NCBI RefSeq assembly: GCF_001039355.2
Contig: NW_019775409.1
Coordinates: 252,897 to 314,896, forward strand
Length of the DNA stretch: 62,000 nt
From: Lingula anatina
Lineage: Eukaryota; Brachiopoda; Lingulata; Lingulida; Lingulidae
Direction: 5' to 3'
Every line of letters begins with the position of its first letter. The stretch's first letter is position 1. The position numbers and the translations under genes are program-made. The notes beneath the pieces were generated by a model. The model saw only the letters and a program-made list of their open reading frames with translations. It was not told the DNA's origin and ran no database searches. This document shows, piece after piece, positions 25,061-37,189 of the stretch.

Positions 25061-26389
25061 TCCCCCTCTTTCTCACATATCCGCCCACAAACACGCATGG
25101 CCACCCTCACGTACACATAACACTCTTCGTTTAAATAAACACAAATACTTCTCTGCACAACATACACTGTATTTGAATATATATACGACATTGGCAAGTA
25201 AACCTAAAAGCAAAACATCAAAAATGTGATTGAATAGTTAGATTTACGACATTACCCTGTTCCCGTCTGCATACCTTTTCTCTGTTGTCATTTAAAATCT
25301 GGGCTATCCTAGATATGTGTTATCAACATATTACATGAACGTAAATTGCGAATATAGCCAACACTGAACTGGCAGTTATCGCAACACACGCTATCATCTG
25401 TCAACCGAGTTACATGACCTTAAATAAATAACTTGATCTTTGTAACGTTTGTGTCCCCAGTTAAGGGGTTGATTAGACCCAGGCGCGGATCCAGGATAAT
25501 TTGGAGGGGGGGGGGGGGGGGGATCCGCAGATGCGAAGCCGACCCTTCCTCAGAAACAAGCTTTCCAGATTATTTTCCAAATTTTCGAACGCATGGAATT
25601 TTAAACGTCTGTTCCATGCCGGATTTTTATTTTCGTTTTGGTTTTCTCCACAACTGTTAAAGTTTAAATGTAATAAAAGCAGTCCTATTTACACAACGGA
25701 TCCTTATCAAGTTATTTCGTTCTACATATATTAAAACCTTGAGAATAATCAACCTGTGTAAAATGCGTCTTATGATTTTGGTAGAAGACTGATTTGCTTT
25801 CCTTTTTCAATTGTCAGTCCAATCCTTTTCATAACAACAATAATAACAACAACAACAATAATAATAATAATAATAATGTTTATTGAGCACTTATTGTATA
25901 CATAGCTTGACATTTGCTTCCTTGCTAATCTATGAAAAGTAGTATATATACATGTATATAATAAGTATATTAATAACAATAATAATCATAGACTAAGAGC
26001 AATATCAAAAGTTGGATAACTTGACCTGAAGGTTGATAAGATATTATAAAACGTGATAACGATGGGGGAAGTGGTATTAAACCAATCCACTTGTACAATC
26101 GACATGGTTTGTACTTCAAACTTGAATGCAGAACAAGGCCATAGAATTCTTGATCAGTCCTTTTAAGGAGAATGCCTCTGTTTTAACCAGGCGGTCTCCG
26201 CTCCACCTGTGCCAGTGATTCTATTAAACTCGGTAAGAGTTTTGTAAGAATGGAAATAAAATCACTGTGAAGAAATTGTTTATAATATAATGCATTTTGG
26301 AGTAATCTCCGTGCCATGTTTTGAAAATGTTGTCTACCGTATTAGTAATGGGTGGGTACATGTCTTCCAACGGGTACATTTCCCCAGAA

Positions 26390-26660
26390 GAGGTGGCGGT
26401 CATTTCAATCATTTTTTAATTTGTTGGTATTAAGTAAAAGGCACGTCTTTTCGTAAAATGGGCGTAGTTTTCTCAGCAGAAGTGACAGTCATTTTCATTA
26501 TCATTTTAATTGGTTGGTGAGAGGAGCTGTTTCGTTATATGAGTGTAGTTTTCCCAGTAGAAGTGACAGTCATTTCAATCATTATTCTAATTGGTTGGTG
26601 TGTAAGTATGGCGGGACTTGTCTCGTAAAATGGGTGTGGTTTCTCCAGCAGCACTACTAT
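26390..26660 (-). repeat. Tail minisatellite of receptor gene 3
   Basis: Three to four copies of the unit of roughly 80-90 bp also found at the ends of genes 1 and 2, again overlapping the last codons and the stop. Confidence 0.75.
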
Positions 26661-27711
26661 ACATATCCGTTGAGTCGCTATCGCTGCTGTTCTCAGTGGT
26701 TACGAGTCTATCACTGCCTTCATCCAGTTCGTCTACGTAGGGCGCCGTTATATGGTACCTTTTCGTAGACATGTCTTTTTTGCAGAAGCCAAGTTTAGTG
26801 CAGATTCGATCCCGTAATATATTAGTTAGAACACAATAGATGATAAAGTTGCCAAAGCCTTGCCCGCTGTCCCCTACAGCCTGGAAAATAACAGAATAAC
26901 AAGAATAACAAATGCATCATTGTCCTTATGTCATAACTTTCCACATTATTGACTATAAGGCTCTTATCACATCGAGTGATATATATTTCAGCACTAAAAT
27001 CTGTTCTGGTGGACCTTGAGAGTTAGCTACAGAGGGTTTTACTCCCTTTCACAAGCTCTTAACAAGTTCGCTGCCAGCTGTTAAGCAAGCTGGGCATGGT
27101 CTAGTCACACGCGGGTGCTCCGATTATGTGAATCCCTTAACAGGTAATAGTCAGGTTATTCAAGGGATAAAAACTGTTCATTTCGGCCAAAAACGGATTT
27201 TCCTGGAGTAAACGACAATTTTCCCGAACTTAAAAATGTTTAATGAATAGATTCCGGCATTCAGAATTAGGCAATGTTTTTTTCTAAAAAGTCTGGTTTT
27301 TCGTAATAGTCTCTCGAGATATTACAACGGGATATAGCCATCCATGTAGGTCCACGTGGTCTGGTGGCAAGCACAGATTCCAGAATAATTGCCATAAATG
27401 CCGTATAGGTGGTAAAATGGAATTTATTATATTTCAGCGAGTGGTTTATAATGTATTAACTGTAAAATATGAATCTCATACGAACAGTTGTTTTCCCTTT
27501 CAGTTGCCAAATCGCATTTCTAAAAAAAAAAAAAAAAAAAAAAAAAACTTGGTGTGAAAAGGGTTTTAAACAGTTTTGTAAGCAACGGATAGAACCGCAT
27601 CTTGATATTTAATTTTTACAATCATCCTTTGGTTGGATCGTTTAGGCGCGGCCATCACTGACTGTCACGTGTCAGCAAAATCAGCTGCGGCCCCGGTTTC
27701 ACAAAAAGAAA

Positions 27712-27742
<31 letters not shown>

Positions 27743-30395
27743 GAAAACGAAAAAAGAAAATACACTGTAGCCAGTTCCCTGGTACAGTTGACTAAGATTT
27801 CCACGAGAGTGATGTAACACTGTTCCTGATTGGGTAAGACATGTGCATGCGACCATGTTACGGTGGTAACCAAATTCCTGGTGAGGGAGGCCGATTTTTT
27901 ATTTTTATTTTTTTCAAAACAGGGGCCAGTTCCATCTTTAATCTTGCAATTTTCAGTTCTAACTTCTATGCTTACTTTTTAATAAAGATGAAGCAGTGAA
28001 ATTAGTCTCTTTAATTTCAGTTTATGGCCCCAAAAGGATAATTTATGTAACTGACAATGTGTGCCCTCTTAAGCGTTTTTTGCTTATTTAACGACTTACA
28101 AGCGTAAAAATCTCAGTGGGTGGGGCGTGATACATGTAGCCTCCCACAGGCAATATCCCCCCTCCCTTCAAGAAAAATAAAAAAAAAATGAACAACGTAT
28201 AAACTTTATGAATAAAGTCAAAAATAAGTGAATAAATAAATAGTTGAAAACAACATTCTATCCCTGTTTTGGTACATAAAATAACAAAATGGAAATTAAT
28301 ACATGACCAATTCTGCTTGTGGTGTCATCAGGAAAGAGTAATTCTTACCTGGTAAACCGCCAGAACTTGATTGAAAAATATGTCAAAGGAGGAATCATTT
28401 TCTATTCGAATTCCGCGGATCCACACAATGGTGTTGGCTAAATACCTGGAATATGAGAATATGGGAAGATACAAATATAAAGAGGCAGCCAGCAACACAG
28501 ACAGAGAAATAACGGAACAGACTGCAGGAGACACGGGGAAGGTTGGGAATCCGTTACATCTTTACCGCAATAGTACCCTCTATCTCTCTCTTGTGCATGT
28601 AAATATTCCCTGCCCTGTTCATAAATCATTCTCTATACAAAAATATTACTAACCTCAAAGTGCCGGCCAGTCGCAGTAAGAAGAACACGACAGGGACTGC
28701 CGTCATCACTCGATCCGTCTTCCTTACTGCGCTCAAAGTGTCCCGATCTAAGAACAGAGAGCCGGTCTGTTTGATCTAAAATAAATAATAATAATAAATA
28801 AATTTATTTATTCAGTAATGGAACTTACATGTAAATGTTGCCTATCCGAAAAAATCCCACCAAACTGTATTTTCCACTTGGATTCAACGTTGTACACGTA
28901 ATACTAAATGGCTGACCAGTCATTTATATCGCCATGTCTTATTAGCTATACATTTCAAAAGGAAACGTCGATACCAGGTGCTGTTTATGGGGGCCTATCG
29001 TTTTTATGTCAAATTTGGGTCAAATTCGGGTATCAAAGGTGAGATATGTAGACAGAAAATTTGACTTCAGGACATTTTCAAATGCGTGTAACATATAGTA
29101 ATATCAGACATGTCACAAACGTAAAAAAATCGATACAACAGAAAATAATTTAATTGTTAACCATAACAATAACAGTTTTAACATAGTTTTAACATCTGTT
29201 CATCTAAAATAAACCAAAATTACTATATAGGACAGCAACTTTATTCACTCTAAGTCTACCATGTATTTACCGTTTTCCTAAGCTTGATCTTCATGGAGCA
29301 GTATATGAGGGGAAGTACCACCAGCGCTCCAACCTCCCAGCCTTTTCCAGCCAAAAGCGTCAAGGTGACAACCTCTCCAATAGGTGTCTTTGATTTATCT
29401 TGACAAACCTTTATCCAGCACCAACCGCCGGTGGTACCAAAGACATTTTTATAAGAGATGGTACTATCAGATGAATTAACAGTTGGTAGTTCTTGATAAC
29501 CTAGCATATTCAAGGACAGGGTAACTGTAAGTATAATCACTGAAAAAATAGCGAAAAGCTTTTGATTTAATTGATTTTTAATTTTTCTTGGAAAGACTGC
29601 ACATAAAGCCAAAACGAAGGCTAAACGAAATATAAATTACTACTAAACTTACGTCACAAGGTATAATACACGTGTGATCTTATTGATAACAAATAATATC
29701 CCTCCCTTTACAACATGCTTCTCCACAAAATTCAGGGGTTGGATATTTGTGTGACCGCAATTTATCCAATTAGAGTAGTGAATAAACTAGTAAAGTTCGA
29801 ATTCATCTTGTACGTTCCTGTCTTATTTTCAACAAAATGTGTTGTATATGTAATGTATTAAATTTTCGGAAAATGTGCAGCTGTGCATTTTGAAAAAGGT
29901 GTCAAAAAGCGATTAAAATGCCGTCGTGTGGTTTTTCTGGTCCAGTATACCATGGCCCTTCTCTTTCTTTTTTTATAACTTTTAATGCTTACCTGGAATA
30001 CCCCAAGCAATGACGTGCAAGAGCCAATGGTAACTCTCTGTCCAGCCCGTCCTTTCCGAGTGCAATATCGTCTCGCGCACCTGCCACGCGATAATCATCG
30101 TCCAGAAGAAAGACGACATGCTTCCAAAAGTGATTATAAAACTTTGTGCCTTACAAAAAGCTGTCGGATTTTCACATCGCAATTCGGTATGTTGGCTTAA
30201 GCTCCAAAATGCACCTGATGCATTTCCTAGAGCTATCAAAAAGTCCGCCAATGCCAGGTATAATAATAAGCGTCTGCTTGACGACCGAATGTCTTTGAAA
30301 AACAGCCATGTTCCGAAGATCATAACACAGCCACACCAGGACAAGAAGCTGCTGGCGAGTGTTAGGGAATTAACGGCTGTGGAAATATCGTCCAT
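26587..30395 (-). CDS. GPR157-like: GPR157-like seven-transmembrane receptor, gene 3 (subfamily 1), 5 exons
   Basis: Exons: 30395-29993, 29539-29271, 28775-28654, 28445-28349, 26880-26587; 1185 nt, 394 aa, with phases identical to gene 1. Key segments: RSSSRRLLLYLALADFL, CENPTAFCKAQSF before TM3, SSFFWTMIIAWQV, HVIAWGIP, GGWCWIKVC, LLAGKGWEVGALVVLP, then TM6, and GQGFGNFIIYCVLTD in TM7. The first outer loop is six residues shorter than in gene 1 and lacks the NDTNSS-type glycosylation site. The second outer loop is eight residues longer. Exon 5 and its flanks are almost identical to gene 2 while exon 1 differs clearly, which suggests recent duplication or gene conversion of the 3' half. This is the intact reference for gene 2. 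Confidence 0.9.
27521..27547. repeat. Poly(A) tract
   Basis: Run of A in the last intron of gene 3, within about 320 bp that gene 2 lacks. Confidence 0.8.
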
Positions 30396-30949
30396 GTTGG
30401 TAGTGTTAACACTGAAGTCAAAACTGTTTACAGGCTGTGTTTACATGACAATTCGTATCATCTGAAAGTATAGAAAACAGATTTGTTGCAAACCCCAGTC
30501 TCTTCAATCAACAGTTATAGAAGAATGATGATACTACCAATAAAATTCTGCCCCCTCCCACCCCCGTAGCCTGCGAGAATTTCGTTCAGTTTACCCGCCG
30601 ATAGGTGTCGTTGGTAGTAACTTGTAACTTTGTTGACAAGAAATATTTAGCAGTTAACAGTGCATGTCACCCATGGCATAAAAGCAGTTGTTTTCCTGAT
30701 TCAAGAACAGAAAAACAATAGAGTAAAAATTGAATAAACAATGGCTAATACAAAAGATGAAGAAGAAGAGAAAAGAACGGTAACACCGTGAGAAACAATT
30801 ATCATACTAGCTATATATAAAAGAGAGATACTACTGACGCATTTGAACACGAACATGTAGTATATCTGTACAACAGAATGACAGACTCAACGCTGACCTC
30901 CATCTTCCCCTTGCAGAACAATTCACTCATGCACCTGGCCTCCCTTGCC

Positions 30950-30991
<42 letters not shown>

Positions 30992-31389
30992 TGTGTCCCT
31001 CTTTCTCACATATCCGCCCACAAACACGCATGGCCACCCTCACGTACACATAACACTCCTCGTTTAAATAAACACAAAATCCTCTCTGCACAACATATTT
31101 GAATATATACGACATTGGCAAGTAAACCTAACAGCAAAACATCAAATAATGTGATTGAATAGTTACATTTACGACATTACCCTGTTCCTGTCTGCATACC
31201 TTTTCTCTGTTGTCATTTAAAATCTAGGCTATCCTAGATATGTGTTATCAACATATTACATGAACGTAAATTGCGTATATAGCCAACACTGAACCGGCAG
31301 TTATCGCAGCACTCGCTTAAATCTGTCAACCGAGTTAGATGACCTTAAATAAATCCTTGATCTTTGTAACGTTTGTGTCCCCAGTTTAG

Positions 31390-31917
31390 GGATTGATTAG
31401 ACCAAAGGTGTTAATGAACCCCATTGTCTTGATATGAACAATGACCGTCATTCGTTTGTCCATTCTTCTATTGGAATGAAAGATGGAGGGTTGGGAAGGA
31501 ATTACCAGCGAGAAATATTCCATGGAGACGGATTATGATAGCGTTTTTGATACTTTTCCCATTATGCCTATTGTCATTTTTTCCCTTTCATTCAGCATTT
31601 TATTCAGTATCAGTTCGATACAAACAATTTGATACGAACAAGTTTTTTCAGATTATTTTGAAAATTTTGTTTTGGAACCTCATGGCATTTTACAGAAGTC
31701 TGTTCCATGCCTGATTTTTATTTTCGTTTTGATTTTCTCCACAACTGCTGAAGTTTAAATGTAATCAAAGCAGCCCCAGTTACACAACCTATCCTTATCA
31801 GTTATTTCATTCTACAAAGATAAAAAACTTGACAATAATCTATCTGTATGAATTGCGTCTTATGGTTTTGGTATAAGATAACCATACTCATTTGCTTTAC
31901 TTAATCGATTGTCAATC

Positions 31918-31950
<33 letters not shown>

Positions 31951-32575
31951 TTTATTTGGCGCTAAATGTGTAGGCTACATGGCTAGCCATTTGCTGGCTC
32001 ACTAATCTACGAAGAGTATAGTACGTGTACTTATACACGTAGGCCTACACATTAAGTATAATAATGATAATAATAATAACTATAGACTAAGAGCAATATC
32101 AAAAGTTGTATAACTTGACCTGAAGGTTGATAAGATATTATAAAACGTGATAACGATGGGGGAAGTGGTATTAAACAATCCACTTGTACAATCGACATGG
32201 TTTGTATATATAATTTGCCACTGAAATCCTTGTGGCCATCATGTGAGAAAGAGAGATGTATGTTTTCGTTTGTAATGTTTGTGACACCAATTACATTTGT
32301 GTTGAAATTCATTTTCATCCCCCGGTACTTCAAACTTGAATACGTCTTTGACATCACACAAAAAATGCCCGAACTGGGTTTGGGTAGCTATAGATGCTGT
32401 CGGCCAAGCAACTTTTAAAGACACTTCGAACTGGTACCCGATTTGCAGAAACCATGTCAACGTTTAAGTTAAATTTGCTTTGCTTTGTCACTTTTTGACA
32501 AACAAGTGCTTATTAGCGTTTATACCGAACAAATCACTGGAACGATTCAACTTGTTTGTAAGACGTACCTGTATT
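31390..32575. repeat. Remnant of a fourth subfamily-1 unit without a receptor
   Basis: Sequence from about 31640 to 32575 matches, in the same order, the stretches that precede the 3' ends of genes 2 and 3 (20585-21420 and 25560-26125). No receptor exon follows. It appears to be the edge of another tandem unit whose gene was lost or never copied. Confidence 0.6.
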
Positions 32576-32979
32576 TATTTTTTATTTACTAATTTTAATA
32601 TTAAAAACGTTCATATACGACTAACAGTAGTTGGATTGTTAATTAGCCTGAAGTGTATAAATACAGTGCGGTATATATAAGAACAGTTAAACGTCATTAT
32701 ATACCGGGACGATTTCGCCTCCTTGGGGAGGATACAGTCCAGTTGCCGTGTGAGGCGCTGAGAGGTAGCATGTTGACAAGAACGTCTTCTGTCAGACCAA
32801 GGACCCTGCTTCAACCCCTAGGTGCTGATTTCCAAGCTTACCGTTTATAAAGGACTGGTATGTCCCTGTACGGGGTCTTACCCACGTCCTCCATCTTGTG
32901 GTCAGAGTCGGACACTCTACGCACAAGGACATTATATTTATTCATTTATTTATTTATTTACTTTGGTATCAAGGAAACG
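32576..32979. other. Non-coding stretch 3' of receptor gene 4
   Basis: Contains a GC-richer block near 32710-32930 and a short (ATTT)n run near 32940. I find no RNA polymerase III B box and no frame that looks coding. Confidence 0.4.
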
Positions 32980-33760
32980 TCAGTCATCACACGAAGGCTG
33001 CAATAACGGATCTATTTCACTGTTATTTCCACTATGGGATTGCACGTGGTGATGCTTTGTTACTTCTGCCTCGTGGTAAACGTTCTGCACTCTTGATCTT
33101 CCGTTTCTGGAGATCTTTTTAAATTTCCGCCTGCTTCGCACAATCACTTTCCTCAGTTCAACTCTAACGGAGTCGGTAAGTAAACAGTACAGGGCACAGT
33201 TGGTGAACCCCTGGGCGCTGTCTCCGACCGCCTGGAGACAAAGAAGAGAAACAATAGAAATCCGTTATTTTTTATGTTAGGTATACCTGTAAAGGTTTCA
33301 ATGTACCAGAATGTGATTTTAGATGCACTGAATTCAAACAGTCCGGACTTATAGTGTATGTAAAGAAGACACGTCCCCTGTTCACTGTACATTTTCGTCT
33401 TCAAGTGAAAAATACCATATTATAGAATGAGATATCGCCAACACACTTGAGGTTTTTTTACCAAGCAATATCATGGGGATGGTGGCTTAAGTCTACAGGT
33501 GCACCTTTTCACCTATTTAAACTGATTTGCTTTTTTGTCACTATCTAAATATTTCTTTTCGTCACTGCGGAAGAAATTTGGGGATATTTACATCAATCAG
33601 GAAGGAAAACATTAAATTGATGTTTGTATAGTGGCCCTATCATTAATATAATTTTCATCAATAGCAAAGAGGCTTGAATACACGGATTACAGCTGTAGCC
33701 TTCTAGCCGGCTTCAACCAGCCAATAAAAAAGGCATAAAGGGTAATTACCAGTATACACG

Positions 33761-33792
<32 letters not shown>

Positions 33793-34107
33793 AAAGTAAA
33801 ATTAAACAAATAGATCTACCAAAGAAGACAATGTATTACCTGCATTATCAGGAGCACTTTATTGAAAATCAAAGCATGTGTAGCAGTTTCAGGCACAAGT
33901 TCTAAGACCAGAAGCGTATTGCCGACAAAACGGACGCAGCTCCACAGTCTCAAGAGCAGGAACATGGCGGGGATCCAAGTCATGAGACGATCTGTTTCCT
34001 TCACTGACTCATACAGGGAAGCTGATTGATGAATTAACTCAGTCGGCTGGAAATAGAAAAGCATTATTTAGATTCCTGAGGTTCCGCAGTTTTCACAAGT
34101 AAATGTG

Positions 34108-34142
<35 letters not shown>

Positions 34143-35685
34143 GAGACCAGAAACAGACTTCTGATCAACAAGAATGTTAGATTATTTAGCACCCAAAAAG
34201 TGAATTTAAATACACTGTTTGGCGAAACACATCGTGTCGTCACATGGTATGTGTGCCATTAATATTATAAATATTATTTGCTCTCTCTCTCTCTTTTTCT
34301 CTCTCTCTCTCGTGGACTCACTGGTATCGGTACATATGACACACTCTCACAATCCCACTGAAACACATGCCATTCATGCCTTCATCCACACGGGCACAAA
34401 GTAACCCACACAAAGAGCAAACAGTTCAGGCCGCACACGTACAGAACATACCGTGACCTTAATTCTTCTTTTTGACAGTATATAGAGCACGGGAATCACC
34501 AGAAATGCCACATATAGCCAGAGCTGCCCCGTCACTATATAAAAAGTTATAATCTCCGCCGAGTTATGCCCCCTTATTTCAGCGGCGCTTGTCTTTATCC
34601 AACACCATAGTCCACTGGCCATTGTAGGTATTCCCTTCTCTTCAATAGTGTCCAGCCCAAGTCTGCCCCTACCAAGTGTGACCAAAACTATCCCCACTGG
34701 AAACAAGGAAAAAGTAAAAAAGGTCTAATAAAATGTAATATAATGGTTTTTCTCAAGGATTAATTGTAACTTTTGAGAGGAGGTTAAAAGCTTGAGGAAA
34801 ATTAACCTCTAACAGCAATCCCTCTTGCGTTTCTCTTGCCTTTATTTTAATTAATCACTTCATGTAGAGTTATACATTTTTTTTTTCGATCATACCAAGA
34901 AGCCCAAGAAGCCCCTGGTCACCCTCTTCCGTGAGTCTGTCCCCTTTACAAGCTACATAGCTTATACAGATCTTACTTTCTACCAGAGAAAGGCTGGATG
35001 ATAGAGTTATTTACTTATTTATATAATTATTTTAAAAAAATACTCCCACAGTACAGAAAAAGGAAATGAGAAATATCTGCGTATATACTTAGTGAACAAT
35101 TATCTCTATGACCCTGGTGGAGGGAAGGTGTGGCCTGACAGAGCCGTGCAGTGCACTGAACTTCTGTTTGTATAATTTTTTCAAGGATCAGCCAAGGCCT
35201 AGCTGTTTACTTACAATGTGCTTAAGCCCCCTGTACTTACAAGGTACTCCCCAGCACAGAAGATGCTGTGCCCAGCGATGTCTGTCCAGCCAGTACGTCC
35301 CCGTCCCCGGCACCAGGACCGACCTGTAGACGTGCCACGCTATCAGCATGCTCCACAGGAACGACGACATCGTCGCCAAAGTTGACACAAAGCTTTGCGC
35401 CACGCAAGCCGGATGAGGGTAGCTGCAATTGTGATTCATTGGGTCTGGGTGGAGATGGTCCCCTAAGGTCCAGCTGGTCCCTATTAGCTGACCGCTGGCC
35501 ACGAAGAAATCCGCAATCGTAAGATAAAGCAGCATGAGTCGGTTCGGTGTGCGAACGCTCCTTAACAGGATCCATGAGGCGAAGATGACTGAGCAGCCTC
35601 CTAGGGACAGAATACACGTGACGATGGCGGCGATGCTGGCAATGCACTGGAAGTCGTCCACTCCACAGGTGACATTGAGAACCAT
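32980..35685 (-). CDS. GPR157-like: GPR157-like seven-transmembrane receptor, gene 4 (subfamily 2), 4 exons
   Basis: Exons: 35685-35241, 34696-34452, 34046-33840, 33231-32980; 1149 nt, 382 aa. The TM6-TM7 region is one exon here, not two as in genes 1-3. Segments: GGCSVIFASWILLRSVR (TM1), LMLLYLTIADFFVASGQLI (TM2), CVAQSFVSTLATMSSFLW (TM3), HLLCWGVP (TM4), ASGLWCWIKT (LWCWI, not GWCWI), VTGQLWLYVAFLVIP (TM5), DRLMTWIPAMFLLLRLWSCV (TM6), and GDSAQGFTNCALYCLLTD (TM7). The basic tail (RKVIVRSRRKFKK) after TM7 may act in G-protein coupling. The start is the ATG at 35685, matching genes 5 and 6; an in-frame ATG at 35751 would add 22 residues. Several Cys and N-linked sites lie near the N-terminus and first outer loop. 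Confidence 0.88.
33764..33790. repeat. (GT)n microsatellite
   Basis: GT run in the last intron of gene 4. Confidence 0.85.
34111..34138. repeat. Poly(A) tract
   Basis: Run of A in the intron between exons 2 and 3 of gene 4. Confidence 0.8.
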
Positions 35686-35751
35686 ATTTGATGGCACCGA
35701 ATGGGTTATAAATCCGCTATATAATCCCCATATGCTATCCTTGAGAACCAC

Positions 35752-36800
35752 AGCACGTTGATTGAAATTTCGAAGAGTTTAGAGAATTATTGACGAAGCA
35801 TAAGGGACATTGGGTCTGACACAGGAACAGGATGGTTTTTTCAAATATCGACGTGGAATTAAAAGTGGCCGTCTTTGAAGTGCACACGTCCTGCAAAAGT
35901 ATTATGAATACCTAAAATCAAAATAGAAAAATAATTGATCTATCTGCCTTAAAATTAGATCATTTCTTAGGTTACAGAGAATACGTAACATATAAATAAA
36001 TGTATATGAACCGGTTCCATAATTGCTCAAGTTTGATAGGCAACACTGACACTGCCATACACGTATTGATAATATGCACATGTGTTATCTGTTTATCTTT
36101 TCGTCATGCATTTTGTTCGTAATTGTCATACAAGATACAATACAGTGCATGTATATTATAATATATGATAATGTTACCGTATTGTAAAAATACACACCAA
36201 TAACAATTGGAGCTGTTCATACTGAGTACCCTACATGTATAGTGTAAAATGAGGCCACGTATCCCCCCCTCCTCCATAATTTGCGATAACATTTTGAAAT
36301 ATCTGCTTAGAATATTGGAGCTGATAATATAAGCTACGATTGTAAATTTTAAAGCGAAAATCCACATTGTAGGTTACACTGTACACAAACTGGCAATGTA
36401 GCTGCGTAAGGACAGGGGGCATGCGCAGTTGCAGAGTTTTGATAAAGAATTTATTTTGTGAGTGGGTGATGGATTTAAGTGTTAACCAAGTCCTTCAGAA
36501 GTCCCTTGCTTTTTCTTGAGACAGCGTCTAAATTTGATGAGTATACTACATGTACAAGTGGTAAAAATAACCTGACTGCAAGAGTTTTAAGCCTGCCCCC
36601 CCCCCCCTCTCAATTTTTCTCAGCCTTGCCCTGAAGGGGGTTATCATTTAAGCATATCAAGCAGATAAAGCTGGCTACAGGCCTATCGAATATATAGGAA
36701 ATACATTTCGTGTACCTCTGAACTTGATAAAGGTGCTTACACGTACAGTTTCAAATCATCCAAATAACACCACGGTCAGTGGTCGGAGATCAATGTAATC
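35752..36800. other. Upstream region of receptor gene 4
   Basis: AT-rich sequence holding the presumed promoter and 5' UTR of gene 4. No TATA box or repeat could be assigned, and no reading frame here looks coding. Confidence 0.4.
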
Positions 36801-37189
36801 CAGCAGTTTCTCTTCGACCTTGACACAATAAAATGTTTTGAGTCACGGTAGGGCCTATACGTGCGGTTGCATTTCTAGGCTCGTGGAAGTAGAGCCACAG
36901 CATTTTTTGACTTTAGTGTTTCAGTTATCTTATTGTTGATAAAATTCAGCATAGGCTGTTCCAGCTTGAGAGATGGGACCATACATATGTCAGCAGATGT
37001 AAAACGATAATGGTAAATTGGATCATTTTTGGCAGCCTTAAGAAACAGGATGTAAGCAAAAGGAAAAAACTATTTATTCTGTGTTTTGTTTCGCTTATTG
37101 TCGCCGATAATATAACTGAAAGAAATGCACTGCATTCTGACCGTCATGAATCACTTCAATACTGTCTAAAAAAAATGGTGGCTTTTGAA

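Noticed and set aside
32700-32930. GC-richer block considered as a tRNA-derived SINE
   Set aside because: No A box or B box of RNA polymerase III promoters could be found.
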